Assembly: GCF_020852455.1 (NCBI RefSeq)
Contig: NZ_JADZAT010000009.1
Location: forward strand, 86,809-150,808
Direction of reading: 5' to 3'
DNA length: 64,000 nucleotides
From: Novosphingobium sp.
GTDB taxonomy: Bacteria; Pseudomonadota; Alphaproteobacteria; Sphingomonadales; Sphingomonadaceae
Part shown: positions 24,435 to 32,695 of the stretch, piece by piece
Layout: each line of letters begins with the position of its first letter
Numbering within the stretch: the stretch's first letter is position 1
Notes under the pieces: generated by a model
Told to the model about the DNA's origin: nothing
Database searches by the model: none
Seen by the model: only the letters and a program-made list of their open reading frames with translations
Made by a program: the position numbers and the translations under genes

Positions 24435-25265
24435 ATGACTGGCGAGATCGCACCCTTTACCGGCTTTGGCCTGGGCCTGCGCAAGGAACACCATGCCGCG
24501 TTCCTTGCGGCGGAGCAGCCAGTCGATTTCGTCGAGATCATCTCGGAAAACTTCATGGCCTGCGGGGGGCGTCCGCTGCACACGCTGGGCGCGGTGCGCG
24601 AACGCCATCCGGTGATCATGCACGGGGTTTCGATGTCGCTCGGTTCGCCGCATGGTCTGGACCGCGATTACCTTGCCGAGCTCAAGATGCTGGCCGACCG
24701 GGTCAGCCCGCTGTGGCTCTCGGACCACCTGTGCTGGACCGGCGTGCCCGGCCACACAGCGCACGACCTGCTGCCGCTGCCCTATACCGACGAGGCGCTG
24801 GAGAGCGTGATCGCTAATCTCAGGCTGGCGCAGGACGTGCTGGAACGTCCGCTGCTGGTCGAAAACCCGTCAAGCTATCACGCCTTCCCGGAAAGCACGC
24901 TGAGCGAATGGGAATTCCTGCGGATCCTAGCTGAGGAGAGCGGCTGCTACCTGCTGCTTGACGTCAACAACGTCTTCGTATCGAGTGTGAACCATCGCTT
25001 CGATCCGCTTGAATTCCTTGACGCCATACCCCGGGATCGGGTGCGCCAGATCCACCTTGCCGGACACAGTCAGGGCCCCGAAGGCCTGCTGATCGACACC
25101 CATGACGCACCGGTCTGCGCCGAGGTCTGGGCGCTCTATGCCCAGGCGGTCGAGCGCTTCGCCCCCTGCGCGACGATGATCGAGCGCGACGATGCCGTGC
25201 CGCCGCTGGGCGAATTGCTGGCCGAACTCGATCAGGCGCGCAGCCATGCGAGCCTGCCGGCATGA
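24435..25265 (+). CDS. bufB: BufB, MNIO-family bufferin maturase (DUF692)
   Basis: A 276-residue TIM-barrel multinuclear non-heme iron oxidase. Family blocks run in order: GFGLGLRKEHH, VDFVEIISENFM, IMHGVSMSLG (His63), LWLSDHLCW (His98), LVENPSSYHAF (Glu143, Asn144), YLLLDVNNVFVSS (Asp176), IHLAGHS (His207, His211), DTHDAPV (Asp221, His223) and MIERDD (Glu250). These supply the expected iron ligands. MNIOs with a BufC-type partner modify Cys in precursor peptides; here both BufA1 and BufA2 are likely substrates. The stop overlaps bufC as ATGA. Confidence 0.92.
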   Translation: MTGEIAPFTGFGLGLRKEHHAAFLAAEQPVDFVEIISENFMACGGRPLHTLGAVRERHPVIMHGVSMSLGSPHGLDRDYLAELKMLADRVSPLWLSDHLCWTGVPGHTAHDLLPLPYTDEALESVIANLRLAQDVLERPLLVENPSSYHAFPESTLSEWEFLRILAEESGCYLLLDVNNVFVSSVNHRFDPLEFLDAIPRDRVRQIHLAGHSQGPEGLLIDTHDAPVCAEVWALYAQAVERFAPCATMIERDDAVPPLGELLAELDQARSHASLPA

Positions 25266-25999
25266 GCCTGATCGAACGCCAGCGCGGCTTCATCGCCGAG
25301 ATCGCCGCCGACGATGATCTGGCCCCTTCCAGCCCGGGTATGGCGATCTACCGCAATGCCTATCGCGCGCGGCTGGCCGATGCGCTGGCGGTCAGCTTCG
25401 AACGGACCCGCCGCTGGGTCGGCGCGGACATGTTCGACCTCGCCAGCGCGCACTACATCCTGTCCCACCCACCGTGCAGTTGGACGCTGGACGCCTATGG
25501 CGAGCGCTTTCCCGACGTGGCCCGCGAACTGTTCGCGCAAGACCCCGAAGTGGCCGACCTGACCTGGCTGGAATGGCACATGCAGCAGGCCTTCGCCGCT
25601 CCCGATCGCGGTGAGCTGACGCCTGCAATGCTTGCGGGTGCGGAACTGGGGGAAAGCGACTGGGAACGGTTGGAGCTGCTTCCCGCCGCCGGGCTGGCCT
25701 TCCGGCCGGTGGCCTGCGCGCTGCCCACGCTGTGGTCCGCGTTGGCCGATCCGGCGGCGAGGCCATTGAGCCCGGCAGCGATCGAGCCAGCCATGCTGCT
25801 GGTCTGGCGCAAGGGTCTGGCGCCGCACTACCGGCTGGTCGCCCTGGACGAGTTCGCCGCGCTGGCCCCGCTGCTTGACGGTGCCAGCTTCGGCGAAGCA
25901 GCCGCACAGGCGGGGGAAGACCGGCTGGACCAGTTCGGGCAGTGGTTCGCCCAGTGGCTGGGCGACGGCCTGTTCGCCGGGCTGCGCCTGGCGGATTAG
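25262..25999 (+). CDS. bufC: BufC, maturase partner protein (DUF2063 / HvfC-like)
   Basis: A 245-residue protein with an N-terminal DUF2063 domain (residues 1-95; IYRNAYRARLADALAVSFERTRRWVG, AHYILSHPPCSWTLDAYGERFP) and an alpha/beta C-terminal part (SPAAIEPAMLLVWRKGLAPHYRLV). BufC-type partners bind the precursor leader or core and deliver it to the MNIO enzyme. Start ATG overlaps the bufB stop. Its own stop overlaps by 4 nt the stop of the convergent diguanylate cyclase. Confidence 0.88.
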   Translation: MSLIERQRGFIAEIAADDDLAPSSPGMAIYRNAYRARLADALAVSFERTRRWVGADMFDLASAHYILSHPPCSWTLDAYGERFPDVARELFAQDPEVADLTWLEWHMQQAFAAPDRGELTPAMLAGAELGESDWERLELLPAAGLAFRPVACALPTLWSALADPAARPLSPAAIEPAMLLVWRKGLAPHYRLVALDEFAALAPLLDGASFGEAAAQAGEDRLDQFGQWFAQWLGDGLFAGLRLAD

Positions 26000-27861
26000 G
26001 CGGCGCGCAGCTTCTTGGCGGCACGTTTGGCGCGGTACATCGCCTGATCGGCCTCGCGCAGCAGCTCGACAGGATCGGTCAGTTCAGAGCCGATCGGCGC
26101 GATTGCAAAGCCAACGGCCGCACCAACGCGGACATCCTGCGCGCAGCTGTTGAGCCGAACCGGGCGTGAAACCGCCTGTTCGATCAGCACTGCCAGTTCG
26201 CTGACCCGGGCCGGATCGGTCAGCCCGCGCACAATCAGGGCAAATTCATCGCCGCCCATCCGGGCCACGGTGTCCCCCGGGCGCACGCATTGCGCGATCC
26301 GCGCGGCGCTGACCACCAGCAGTTCGTCGCCGGCGTCGTGACCGTAGGTGTCGTTGATTGCCTTGAAGCCGTTCATGTCGATGAAGAAGACCGCAAAGCC
26401 GGCCTCGGCCACGATGACATCGGCCAGCGCCAGATCGAAGCCGCGACGGTTGGACTGACCGGTCAGGTCATCGGTTGCCAGCTGGATCTGCAGCGCCCTG
26501 CGGGCGGACTCAACCTCGCTGGTATCGCGCAGAACCACGATCGGCAGGTGATTGTCGGGCCAATCGGCCTGCCAGCTGCGAGCTTCGCCACCGGCATCGG
26601 CCAGCGTGATCTCGCTGGCCCGTTCGCCCAGCCGCGGCAGACAGAGGCCGGGGAGCCGGTCACCGGCTTCGGCCACCAGATCCTGCGCTGCCTGATTGCT
26701 GCGCTTGATCCGGCCATTGGCGGAAAACAGCAACGCCGGGTAACTGGCGGTCTCCCAGCTGCGCCAGGCCCAGACTTCTTCAGGGCTCATGTCGCCCTTG
26801 AAGAACGAGGTCATCATCGGAATGATCCGCAAGCGTTGGATCAGGGTGACATTGGCTATCACCATGAACCCGCCCAGCGTGCGCACCGGATAGGCCGGAA
26901 CACCCAGCCGGGTGCCCAGCATGACCGAGGCGGAAAAGAGCGCCACGCAGCAGGATAGCGCCAGGATTGCCATCCCGCGCCCGGAACGCGCCATCAGCGC
27001 CGCGCCAAAGCCCAGCAAGATCGCCAGGATCTGCAGCCCCATGTTGGCGCGCTCGCCAAGCTGGAAGCGCTGCCCATAGCCCTCCCGGATGGACTGGGTG
27101 GCGACTGCCATCACCCCCCCGCGATCCGCCGCCTGATTGAGCGGCAACATCGCGCGGCTGGGGGCAACCAGCGGGCTTGCGCCAATGATCACCAGACGGC
27201 CAGCCAGTCGCTGCTTGCTGGCCAGCAATTCGCTGATCGAAAGGCGCTGATATCCCGAGGAAACGATCCGCAGATCGAAGTTGACCACCGCCGGATCGCT
27301 GCGCCCGTCAGCCAGCCAGGCTCCCGGCGTTGCCCCCCACCAGGTGTTCGCCATACCCATGCGGCGATGCCAGCCGTCGGGATCGGGGGTGATCCGCGCG
27401 TCGATCAGCGACGCATGCCGGGCAAAGCGACTGTAGGGTTTGTCATCGGGATTGAGCGCCGTGACAAGACCGACCCGGTCAGGTCCCAACCGCGCCAGCG
27501 CCGCTTCCAGGCGGGCATCGTCACCCGGGTCAAGCGCATCGGCCAGGAACATGTCGATCAGCACGCGCCGTGCCCCATCAGCCTCAAGCCGTTCCAGCAC
27601 ACGCGCCAGCGCGTCGCGGTTGAACGGCGGGCCGCCGAACTGCCTGATATCGGCCGGATCAACCTCGACAATCAGGATCTGCGGATCGGCGGGAAGCGCC
27701 TGTGCAACCAGGAACCGGTCGGAAAAGCGCCGGTCGAGCCCATCCGAAGGGCCAAGCACGATGACTGCGCAGCACAGGATCACCGCAGTCAGCAGCGGGC
27801 GCCACCACTGGCGAAAGCGGCGCGTCCAGACTTTCACGCTGGCGATGAATTTCGCGCCCAT
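25996..27861 (-). CDS. CHASE2-domain diguanylate cyclase
   Basis: A 621-residue membrane signalling protein. An N-terminal helix, a CHASE2 extracytoplasmic sensor (about residues 35-270), a cluster of three helices (about 270-340), a PAS-like region (about 370-450) and a C-terminal GGDEF domain. The active site GGDEF is at 536-540 and the inhibitory RxxD site is intact (Arg527-Asp530), so it should make c-di-GMP with product inhibition. ATG 27861 is chosen; a TTG 21 nt upstream is possible. A link to the adjacent Flp-like pilin gene (surface attachment) is plausible but inferred. Confidence 0.88.
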   Translation of the reverse strand: MGAKFIASVKVWTRRFRQWWRPLLTAVILCCAVIVLGPSDGLDRRFSDRFLVAQALPADPQILIVEVDPADIRQFGGPPFNRDALARVLERLEADGARRVLIDMFLADALDPGDDARLEAALARLGPDRVGLVTALNPDDKPYSRFARHASLIDARITPDPDGWHRRMGMANTWWGATPGAWLADGRSDPAVVNFDLRIVSSGYQRLSISELLASKQRLAGRLVIIGASPLVAPSRAMLPLNQAADRGGVMAVATQSIREGYGQRFQLGERANMGLQILAILLGFGAALMARSGRGMAILALSCCVALFSASVMLGTRLGVPAYPVRTLGGFMVIANVTLIQRLRIIPMMTSFFKGDMSPEEVWAWRSWETASYPALLFSANGRIKRSNQAAQDLVAEAGDRLPGLCLPRLGERASEITLADAGGEARSWQADWPDNHLPIVVLRDTSEVESARRALQIQLATDDLTGQSNRRGFDLALADVIVAEAGFAVFFIDMNGFKAINDTYGHDAGDELLVVSAARIAQCVRPGDTVARMGGDEFALIVRGLTDPARVSELAVLIEQAVSRPVRLNSCAQDVRVGAAVGFAIAPIGSELTDPVELLREADQAMYRAKRAAKKLRAA

Positions 27862-27890
27862 GCCGCTCGCTGTCCTACCCAATCAGATAC

Positions 27891-28262
27891 TTACGACGGC
27901 GGGGCGGCTTGCATCGGAGCCGGCTCGAAGGGGTCACGCGCATTCTGACCGCCCGAGCCGCCACTGCTACCCGTGTCCGCGCTTGGGTTGGTGCCACCGC
28001 TATTGCTGCCCGAACCCAGGTTGTCGCTGGCAACACTGCCGTTCCCGCGGCTGAACGGATCGGCGTTGTTGCGCCGATACTGTTCCACTCTGGCTTCGGT
28101 CTGCTCAAGGTTCTGCTTGCTGGACCCGCCAAGTGCCGAAAGCGCCGGAATTGACCCCAGCGCGACAAGCGCCAGGATCATGCCATATTCCATCGTTGAA
28201 AGACCTGCCTCATCCGAGGCGAGGCGGGTGACGACAGTCCGGAAACGCACGGCAACAGGCAT
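27891..28262 (-). CDS. Flp/Fap-type pilin-like protein
   Basis: A 123-residue protein with an Flp-pilin core near residues 20-47: DEAGLSTMEYGMILALVALG, where the Glu-Tyr pair starts the hydrophobic helix as in Flp/Fap pilins. Unlike classic Flp (about 55-60 residues) it has a long C-terminal tail rich in Ser, Gly and Asn (SGSNSGGTNPSADTGSSGG), so it may be a minor or decorated pilin. ATG 28262 is chosen over two upstream ATGs because GAGGGA lies 8-9 nt before it. No tad/cpa assembly genes are nearby. Confidence 0.72.
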   Translation of the reverse strand: MPVAVRFRTVVTRLASDEAGLSTMEYGMILALVALGSIPALSALGGSSKQNLEQTEARVEQYRRNNADPFSRGNGSVASDNLGSGSNSGGTNPSADTGSSGGSGGQNARDPFEPAPMQAAPPS

Positions 28263-28477
28263 TTCGAATTCCCTCATCGTGAAGCTGCAAGGCATCGCAA
28301 TCGTGCCGCCAATAGCATTGGCTTGTGCCGCAAAGGTAAACCAGCAGCCCTAACAAGGCCCTAACAAATGCCTGCTAACCCACTGCAAATTCTTGGTTTG
28401 CCGGGTATCCGAAGGTATGAAGATTTACGTCAGGCGCCTGCAAGACCAGCGCGGCCACCGTAGGCGCGAGCAGCGTC

Positions 28478-29170
28478 TCACGCCTGGGCTGGCGGGGTGA
28501 TTCCCTTGGCCACCACCCGGCGCAGCGCCTGGGCATAGACCTCTGGCTCCTGCGCGCCGGGGATCAGGAACTGGCCGTTGACCACCATTGCCGGAACCCC
28601 CGAGATGTTCATGTCCCAGGCCTGCGACTGTTCGCGCCGGACGATCAGTCCCAGTGCCTCGTCATCCAGCGCGGCCCGCGCGGCAGCGGGATCGAGCCCC
28701 AGCGAGGCCGCCACGTCGGTCAGCACTTCGGGGTCCGAAACATTGCGGCGCTGCTGGAAATGGGCATCGAACAGCGCCAGCTTGAGCCGGTTCTGCACCT
28801 CGGCGCCATGCTCGATCAGCGCCCATTTCAGCAGCTTGTGCGCGGCGAAGGTGTTCCAGATCATCGCCTTGGGCGGCTCGCCCGTGCCCGTCCAGGCGAA
28901 GGAATAGCCGGCCCGGTCACCAATCTCGATCAGGCGCTGGCGGTTGGTCTCGGCCTCGTGCACGGTGCGGCCATATTTGCGGGCGATGTGCTCGCTCTGC
29001 CCCTCGCCCTCGGCGGGCATGTCGGGATTGAGCTCGAACGGCAGCCAGCGCACTTCGGCCTCGATTTCGCCGTCGAGCTGGGCCAGCCCCTTCTGCAATT
29101 GGCTGTAACCGATGATGCACCAGGGGCACATCACGTCGGAATAGATGTCGATCGAGACTTTTGCGGGCAT
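28478..29170 (-). CDS. DsbA-family oxidoreductase, FrnE-like
   Basis: A 230-residue cytosolic thioredoxin-fold protein of the DsbA/FrnE group. The active site is Cys-Pro-Trp-Cys near residue 15 (SDVMCPWCIIG), and SGVPAMVVNGQFLIPGAQ supplies the cis-Pro loop. There is no signal peptide with the ATG at 29170, so it acts in the cytoplasm, for example on protein thiols under oxidative stress. The nudC stop at 29173 is directly upstream on the same strand, so both are likely one unit. Confidence 0.87.
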   Translation of the reverse strand: MPAKVSIDIYSDVMCPWCIIGYSQLQKGLAQLDGEIEAEVRWLPFELNPDMPAEGEGQSEHIARKYGRTVHEAETNRQRLIEIGDRAGYSFAWTGTGEPPKAMIWNTFAAHKLLKWALIEHGAEVQNRLKLALFDAHFQQRRNVSDPEVLTDVAASLGLDPAAARAALDDEALGLIVRREQSQAWDMNISGVPAMVVNGQFLIPGAQEPEVYAQALRRVVAKGITPPAQA

Positions 29171-29172
29171 GG

Positions 29173-30054
29173 TCACTTCTCCAGCCACCATTTGAGCAGA
29201 TGATGCGCGATAGCCTGGGGCGGCGGGGCGATAAAGCGGCCGTCTTCGGCCCCGCTCATCGCATGGGCAACTTCCTCGCGGGTAAACCAGTCGGCCTCGT
29301 CCAGCTCGGTCCGGTCCACTTCCAGATCGCGGCCCATGGCATGGGCATGGCAACCGATCATCAGGCTGGACGGGAACGGCCAGGGCTGGCTGCCGACATA
29401 GCTGACGTCGCGGACCGTCACCCCGGCCTCTTCCTTGACCTCACGTGCGACGGCTTCCTCGATGCTTTCGCCGGGTTCAACAAAGCCCGCCAGCGCGGAA
29501 AAGCGCCGCGGCGGAAAGCGCGGCTGGCGGCCCAGCAGCAACTGGTCTTCAAACTCCACCAGCATGATCGTGACCGGATCGACCCGGGGGAAATGCTCCG
29601 CCTTGCAGACATTGTTGGTGCAGGTGCGCTGCCAGCCGCCCTTGGCCAGCACCGTGGGATTGCCGCAGCGCGCGCAATAGCGGTGGCGGGCATGCCAATC
29701 GACCAGCGCCCGCGCGGTGCCATAGGTCGCCAGCTCAGCATGCTCGAGCGCAGACATTGCCGCCCACAGCCGCGGGTTGGCCGGCGCGACCGAGCCCAGC
29801 AAGGCAGGCGATACCTCGGCAAAGCAGGCCTTGCCCCCGGTCAGTCCCAGAAACACCAGTTCGCTGTCGGACGCGGCATCGGCCAGCGTGCCCCAGGCCA
29901 GGTTGCCATCGGGGTCGATCACCGGATCAAGTCCGTCGAGCCGCAGCAGCCGGGCCCGCCAGTCCATCAGCCCGGTTAGCGCATCGGCGTCCGAACGGAT
30001 CTGGTCGGCCCGGTCAAGTCCGGCCCCGGCAAATGCGATCGGGCCAATGCTCAT
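29173..30054 (-). CDS. nudC: NAD(+) diphosphatase, NADH pyrophosphatase
   Basis: A 293-residue Nudix hydrolase that cleaves NAD(H) and can remove NAD caps from RNA. The four-Cys zinc ribbon is RYCARCGNP and RTCTNNVCKAEHFPRVDP. The Nudix box GFVEPGESIEEAVAREVKEEAG and the NudC-specific SQPWPFPSSLM motif follow. The start ATG overlaps the stop of the upstream serine hydrolase by 4 nt. All catalytic Glu of the Nudix box are present. Confidence 0.94.
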   Translation of the reverse strand: MSIGPIAFAGAGLDRADQIRSDADALTGLMDWRARLLRLDGLDPVIDPDGNLAWGTLADAASDSELVFLGLTGGKACFAEVSPALLGSVAPANPRLWAAMSALEHAELATYGTARALVDWHARHRYCARCGNPTVLAKGGWQRTCTNNVCKAEHFPRVDPVTIMLVEFEDQLLLGRQPRFPPRRFSALAGFVEPGESIEEAVAREVKEEAGVTVRDVSYVGSQPWPFPSSLMIGCHAHAMGRDLEVDRTELDEADWFTREEVAHAMSGAEDGRFIAPPPQAIAHHLLKWWLEK

Positions 30055-31370
30055 GCTTTCTTCTCCTGCATCGCGGTCAGATCCGCGCCGACCGCCTTGG
30101 GAAATTCCCTGAGAATCGGCAAGCGGTCCTGCGGCATGTACTGCACGTACAGGCTGGTACGCAGTGCCAGTTTCATTTGTGCGAAACCGATCGTCCCGGC
30201 CGCGCCCGACCAGCCATAAAGCCCTTCATCGCGCCCCGTGCCGACAATTCCGCCAGCCCCGAAATACTGCCCTTCGACCCAGGTCCCCTTGAGATCGGCT
30301 CCATCGGGCAGCAGGTTCGATGTGCCCAGCCGCACCGCGGCCTCGCTCATCACCCGGGTGCTGCCTGCGCGGCCATAGTTGACCAGCATGGCCAGGAACC
30401 GGTCGAAGTCGGCCGGGCAGGTCACCAGCCCCGAACCGCCAAAGGCGAAGGGGATCGGATCCTGGTAGATCGAGCGCCCCGGCTTGTCGATCGCCACCGG
30501 ATGGCTAAGGAAATAGCCATAATTGGTGGTCAGCCGGGCAGAGGCGCTGGCGGGCACCTGGAAAAAGCTGTTGGCCATCCCGCAGGGGCCCAGAATGCGG
30601 TCCTTGACGAACTGTTCGAAACTGGTTCCCGCCGCCCGGCCAACGATCAGCCCCAGCACGTCGAGGCTCATCGAATAGGACCAGCGGGTACCCGGTTCGG
30701 CGACCAGCGGAACCGTTGCGCTCAGCCGCAGGAAATCGTCCGGCCCCGGAGTGGGCGGGCCATCGTTGACGCCCTTGATCCGGCGTTTGCTGATCAGGCC
30801 CGGGTTGAGCCCCAGCGCGAACAGCCGGTCGGCCACCTTGTTCTTGCCGACCACCGCATAGCCAAGCCCGCTGGTGTGGGTCAGCAGGTGACGGATCGTG
30901 ATCTGCGTTTGCGCCGGGCGGGCGGCCAGGCTGGTCTTGGGATCGATCGCCACCTGCATCTGCGCGAATTCGGGCGCGAAGTCCGCCAGTGGCTGGTCAA
31001 GCTTCAGCTTGCCTTCGTCGATCAGGATCATCGCTGCCATGCCGGTCAGCGGCTTGGTCATCGAATAGGCGCGGAACAGGCTTTCCGGGCCTTCGGGATC
31101 GCGATCGTCAAACCCTTCGCGGCCGCGCGCGATGTAGAGCGGCGCCTGATCCTGCCAACCCAGCGTTGCGATCATTCCCGAGATCTTGCGGCTGCGGACG
31201 TACTTTTCGACCATGGCGGTGACGTTGGGCCAGCTGGCACCGGCTTCGGCCCGCGCCGCAGCCTGCGCCAGCGCTCGGCTGGCCGGCAGGATGGCCAGCA
31301 GGCTTCCGGCGCCCAGTGCCGCCCCGCCGCGAAACAGCGCGCGGCGCGAAAGGGCCAGGTGATCTTGCAT
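30051..31370 (-). CDS. Tat-exported serine hydrolase, class C beta-lactamase fold (1)
   Basis: A 439-residue enzyme with a twin-arginine leader (SRRALFRGGAALGAGSLLA). The catalytic SxxK is Ser103-Met-Thr-Lys106 (AYSMTKPLTG) and a WSYSMS block supplies the general-base Tyr. It fits the EstB/PBP4*-like esterase group of beta-lactamase family members. Substrate (ester, beta-lactam or D-amino peptide) is not predictable. The next upstream gene is a close paralogue; only 12 bp separate them. Confidence 0.85.
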   Translation of the reverse strand: MQDHLALSRRALFRGGAALGAGSLLAILPASRALAQAAARAEAGASWPNVTAMVEKYVRSRKISGMIATLGWQDQAPLYIARGREGFDDRDPEGPESLFRAYSMTKPLTGMAAMILIDEGKLKLDQPLADFAPEFAQMQVAIDPKTSLAARPAQTQITIRHLLTHTSGLGYAVVGKNKVADRLFALGLNPGLISKRRIKGVNDGPPTPGPDDFLRLSATVPLVAEPGTRWSYSMSLDVLGLIVGRAAGTSFEQFVKDRILGPCGMANSFFQVPASASARLTTNYGYFLSHPVAIDKPGRSIYQDPIPFAFGGSGLVTCPADFDRFLAMLVNYGRAGSTRVMSEAAVRLGTSNLLPDGADLKGTWVEGQYFGAGGIVGTGRDEGLYGWSGAAGTIGFAQMKLALRTSLYVQYMPQDRLPILREFPKAVGADLTAMQEKKA

Positions 31371-31382
31371 TCCCGATACTCC

Positions 31383-32681
31383 CTAGATCGCCAGCTGCGG
31401 CGCGCCCAGATCGCTGCCCGCCGCCTTTGGGAACTTGTCATAGAGTTCATAGGCGCTGGTCGGCATGTGCTGCGAATAGATCGCGACGCGGATGCCGCGC
31501 TTCAGATCGATGCGGAACACCGTTCCCGCCGCACCGCTCCAGCCCAGCACTCCGGCCTTGGCGCCCAGCCCCAGCTGCGCACCGGCCCCGTGCCCCGCCC
31601 CTTCCAGCCAGGTGCCCTTGGTCGCAGCACCAGGAGGCAGCAGATTCGATGTGCCCAGCGTCACGGCAAGCGGGTTCATCACACGCTTGCCCCCGGCCTT
31701 CCCGCCTGCCACGAGCATCGCCATGAAGCGGTCGAAATCACGCGCGGTCGAAATCAGCCCTGACCCGCCGAACGGCAGCGGCGGCGGATCGAGGAAGATC
31801 GATGTCGCACCCGGATCAACCGGGATCAGCTCGCCGTCTTTGACCACGTAATTGGTGGTCAGGCGGGCCACCTTGGCTGCGGGAACATGGAAGGCGGTAT
31901 TGCTCATCCCGCAAGGGCCGAAGAACCGGGTCCAGAGATAGCGTTCGAACGGCATTCCGCTGACCACTTCGATTACCCGTCCCAGCAGGTCCTGCGCGGC
32001 CGAATAGGACCACTGGGTTCCAGGTTCGTACACCAGCGGCATTTCAGCCAGACGGTCGGCGAACTCGGCCAGCGAGCTGGGATAGACCAGAGGCCCCTGA
32101 TCGGACGGTTGGCGGCTGGCCAGCCCGCCATTGAGCCCGGCCTTCAGGAAGGCCTTCTGGATCGGTCCGGTCTGAACCACCGCATAGCCAAGCCCGGCGG
32201 TGTGGGTCAGAAGCTGCCTTACAGTAATTGGTGCCTTGGCCGGACGCACCTGATCAAGCGGGGCGTCGGGCGATGCCAGCACCTGCATCCGGGCAAAGCG
32301 CGGCAGGAATTCGGCGATCGGCTGGTCAAGCTTCAGCTTGCCCTCCGCGATCAGCTGCATGGCGGCCATGCCGGTGACCACCTTGGTCATCGAATAGATC
32401 CGGAACAGGCTGTCCGGCCCCATCGGCGCCTTGCTGTCAAAGGCCAGCGTCCCGCGCGAAACGAAGCGCGGCGCACTGCGGCCCAGGCCGACCGAGGCAA
32501 CCAGCCCCGGCAGCTTGCCCTCTTTGATCAGCCCTTCAAGCAGCGCGGTGATCGCCGGGTAGTCACCGGCCCGTGCGCGGGCTTCCAGCACGCCAAGCGG
32601 CAGTGCCGCCAGCGCCAGGCCCAGGCCGCCCCGCGCCAGCACTTCACGCCGGCTCAGCCCAGACGGGTCCAGTTGCTGCAC
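31383..32681 (-). CDS. Tat-exported serine hydrolase, class C beta-lactamase fold (2)
   Basis: A 432-residue paralogue of the previous gene with the same layout: Tat signal (SRREVLARGGLGLALAALPLG), catalytic Ser97-Met-Thr-Lys100 (IYSMTKVVTG) and QWSYSAAQD. The two share long similar stretches such as LTHT.GLGYAVV and PFGGSGL, so they are a tandem duplication. The start is GTG 32681 with AGGGAG 8 nt upstream; the open frame continues upstream but without a signal peptide. The mutY stop lies 14 bp before it, on the same strand. Confidence 0.85.
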   Translation of the reverse strand: MQQLDPSGLSRREVLARGGLGLALAALPLGVLEARARAGDYPAITALLEGLIKEGKLPGLVASVGLGRSAPRFVSRGTLAFDSKAPMGPDSLFRIYSMTKVVTGMAAMQLIAEGKLKLDQPIAEFLPRFARMQVLASPDAPLDQVRPAKAPITVRQLLTHTAGLGYAVVQTGPIQKAFLKAGLNGGLASRQPSDQGPLVYPSSLAEFADRLAEMPLVYEPGTQWSYSAAQDLLGRVIEVVSGMPFERYLWTRFFGPCGMSNTAFHVPAAKVARLTTNYVVKDGELIPVDPGATSIFLDPPPLPFGGSGLISTARDFDRFMAMLVAGGKAGGKRVMNPLAVTLGTSNLLPPGAATKGTWLEGAGHGAGAQLGLGAKAGVLGWSGAAGTVFRIDLKRGIRVAIYSQHMPTSAYELYDKFPKAAGSDLGAPQLAI

Positions 32682-32695
32682 CTTGTTCTCCCTGC

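Noticed and set aside
28351..28380. CCCTAACAA direct repeat upstream of the pilin-like gene
   Set aside because: Only two copies, 11 bp apart, without a known binding-site match; could be chance.
29757..31763. 668-codon plus-strand frame across nudC and the serine hydrolases
   Set aside because: Antisense to three genes with intact catalytic motifs; composition is that of a shadow frame.
30051..32681. Annotation of the tandem hydrolases as AmpC beta-lactamases
   Set aside because: SxxK and Tyr motifs are shared by many esterases and peptidases of the same fold; sequence alone does not support a resistance call.
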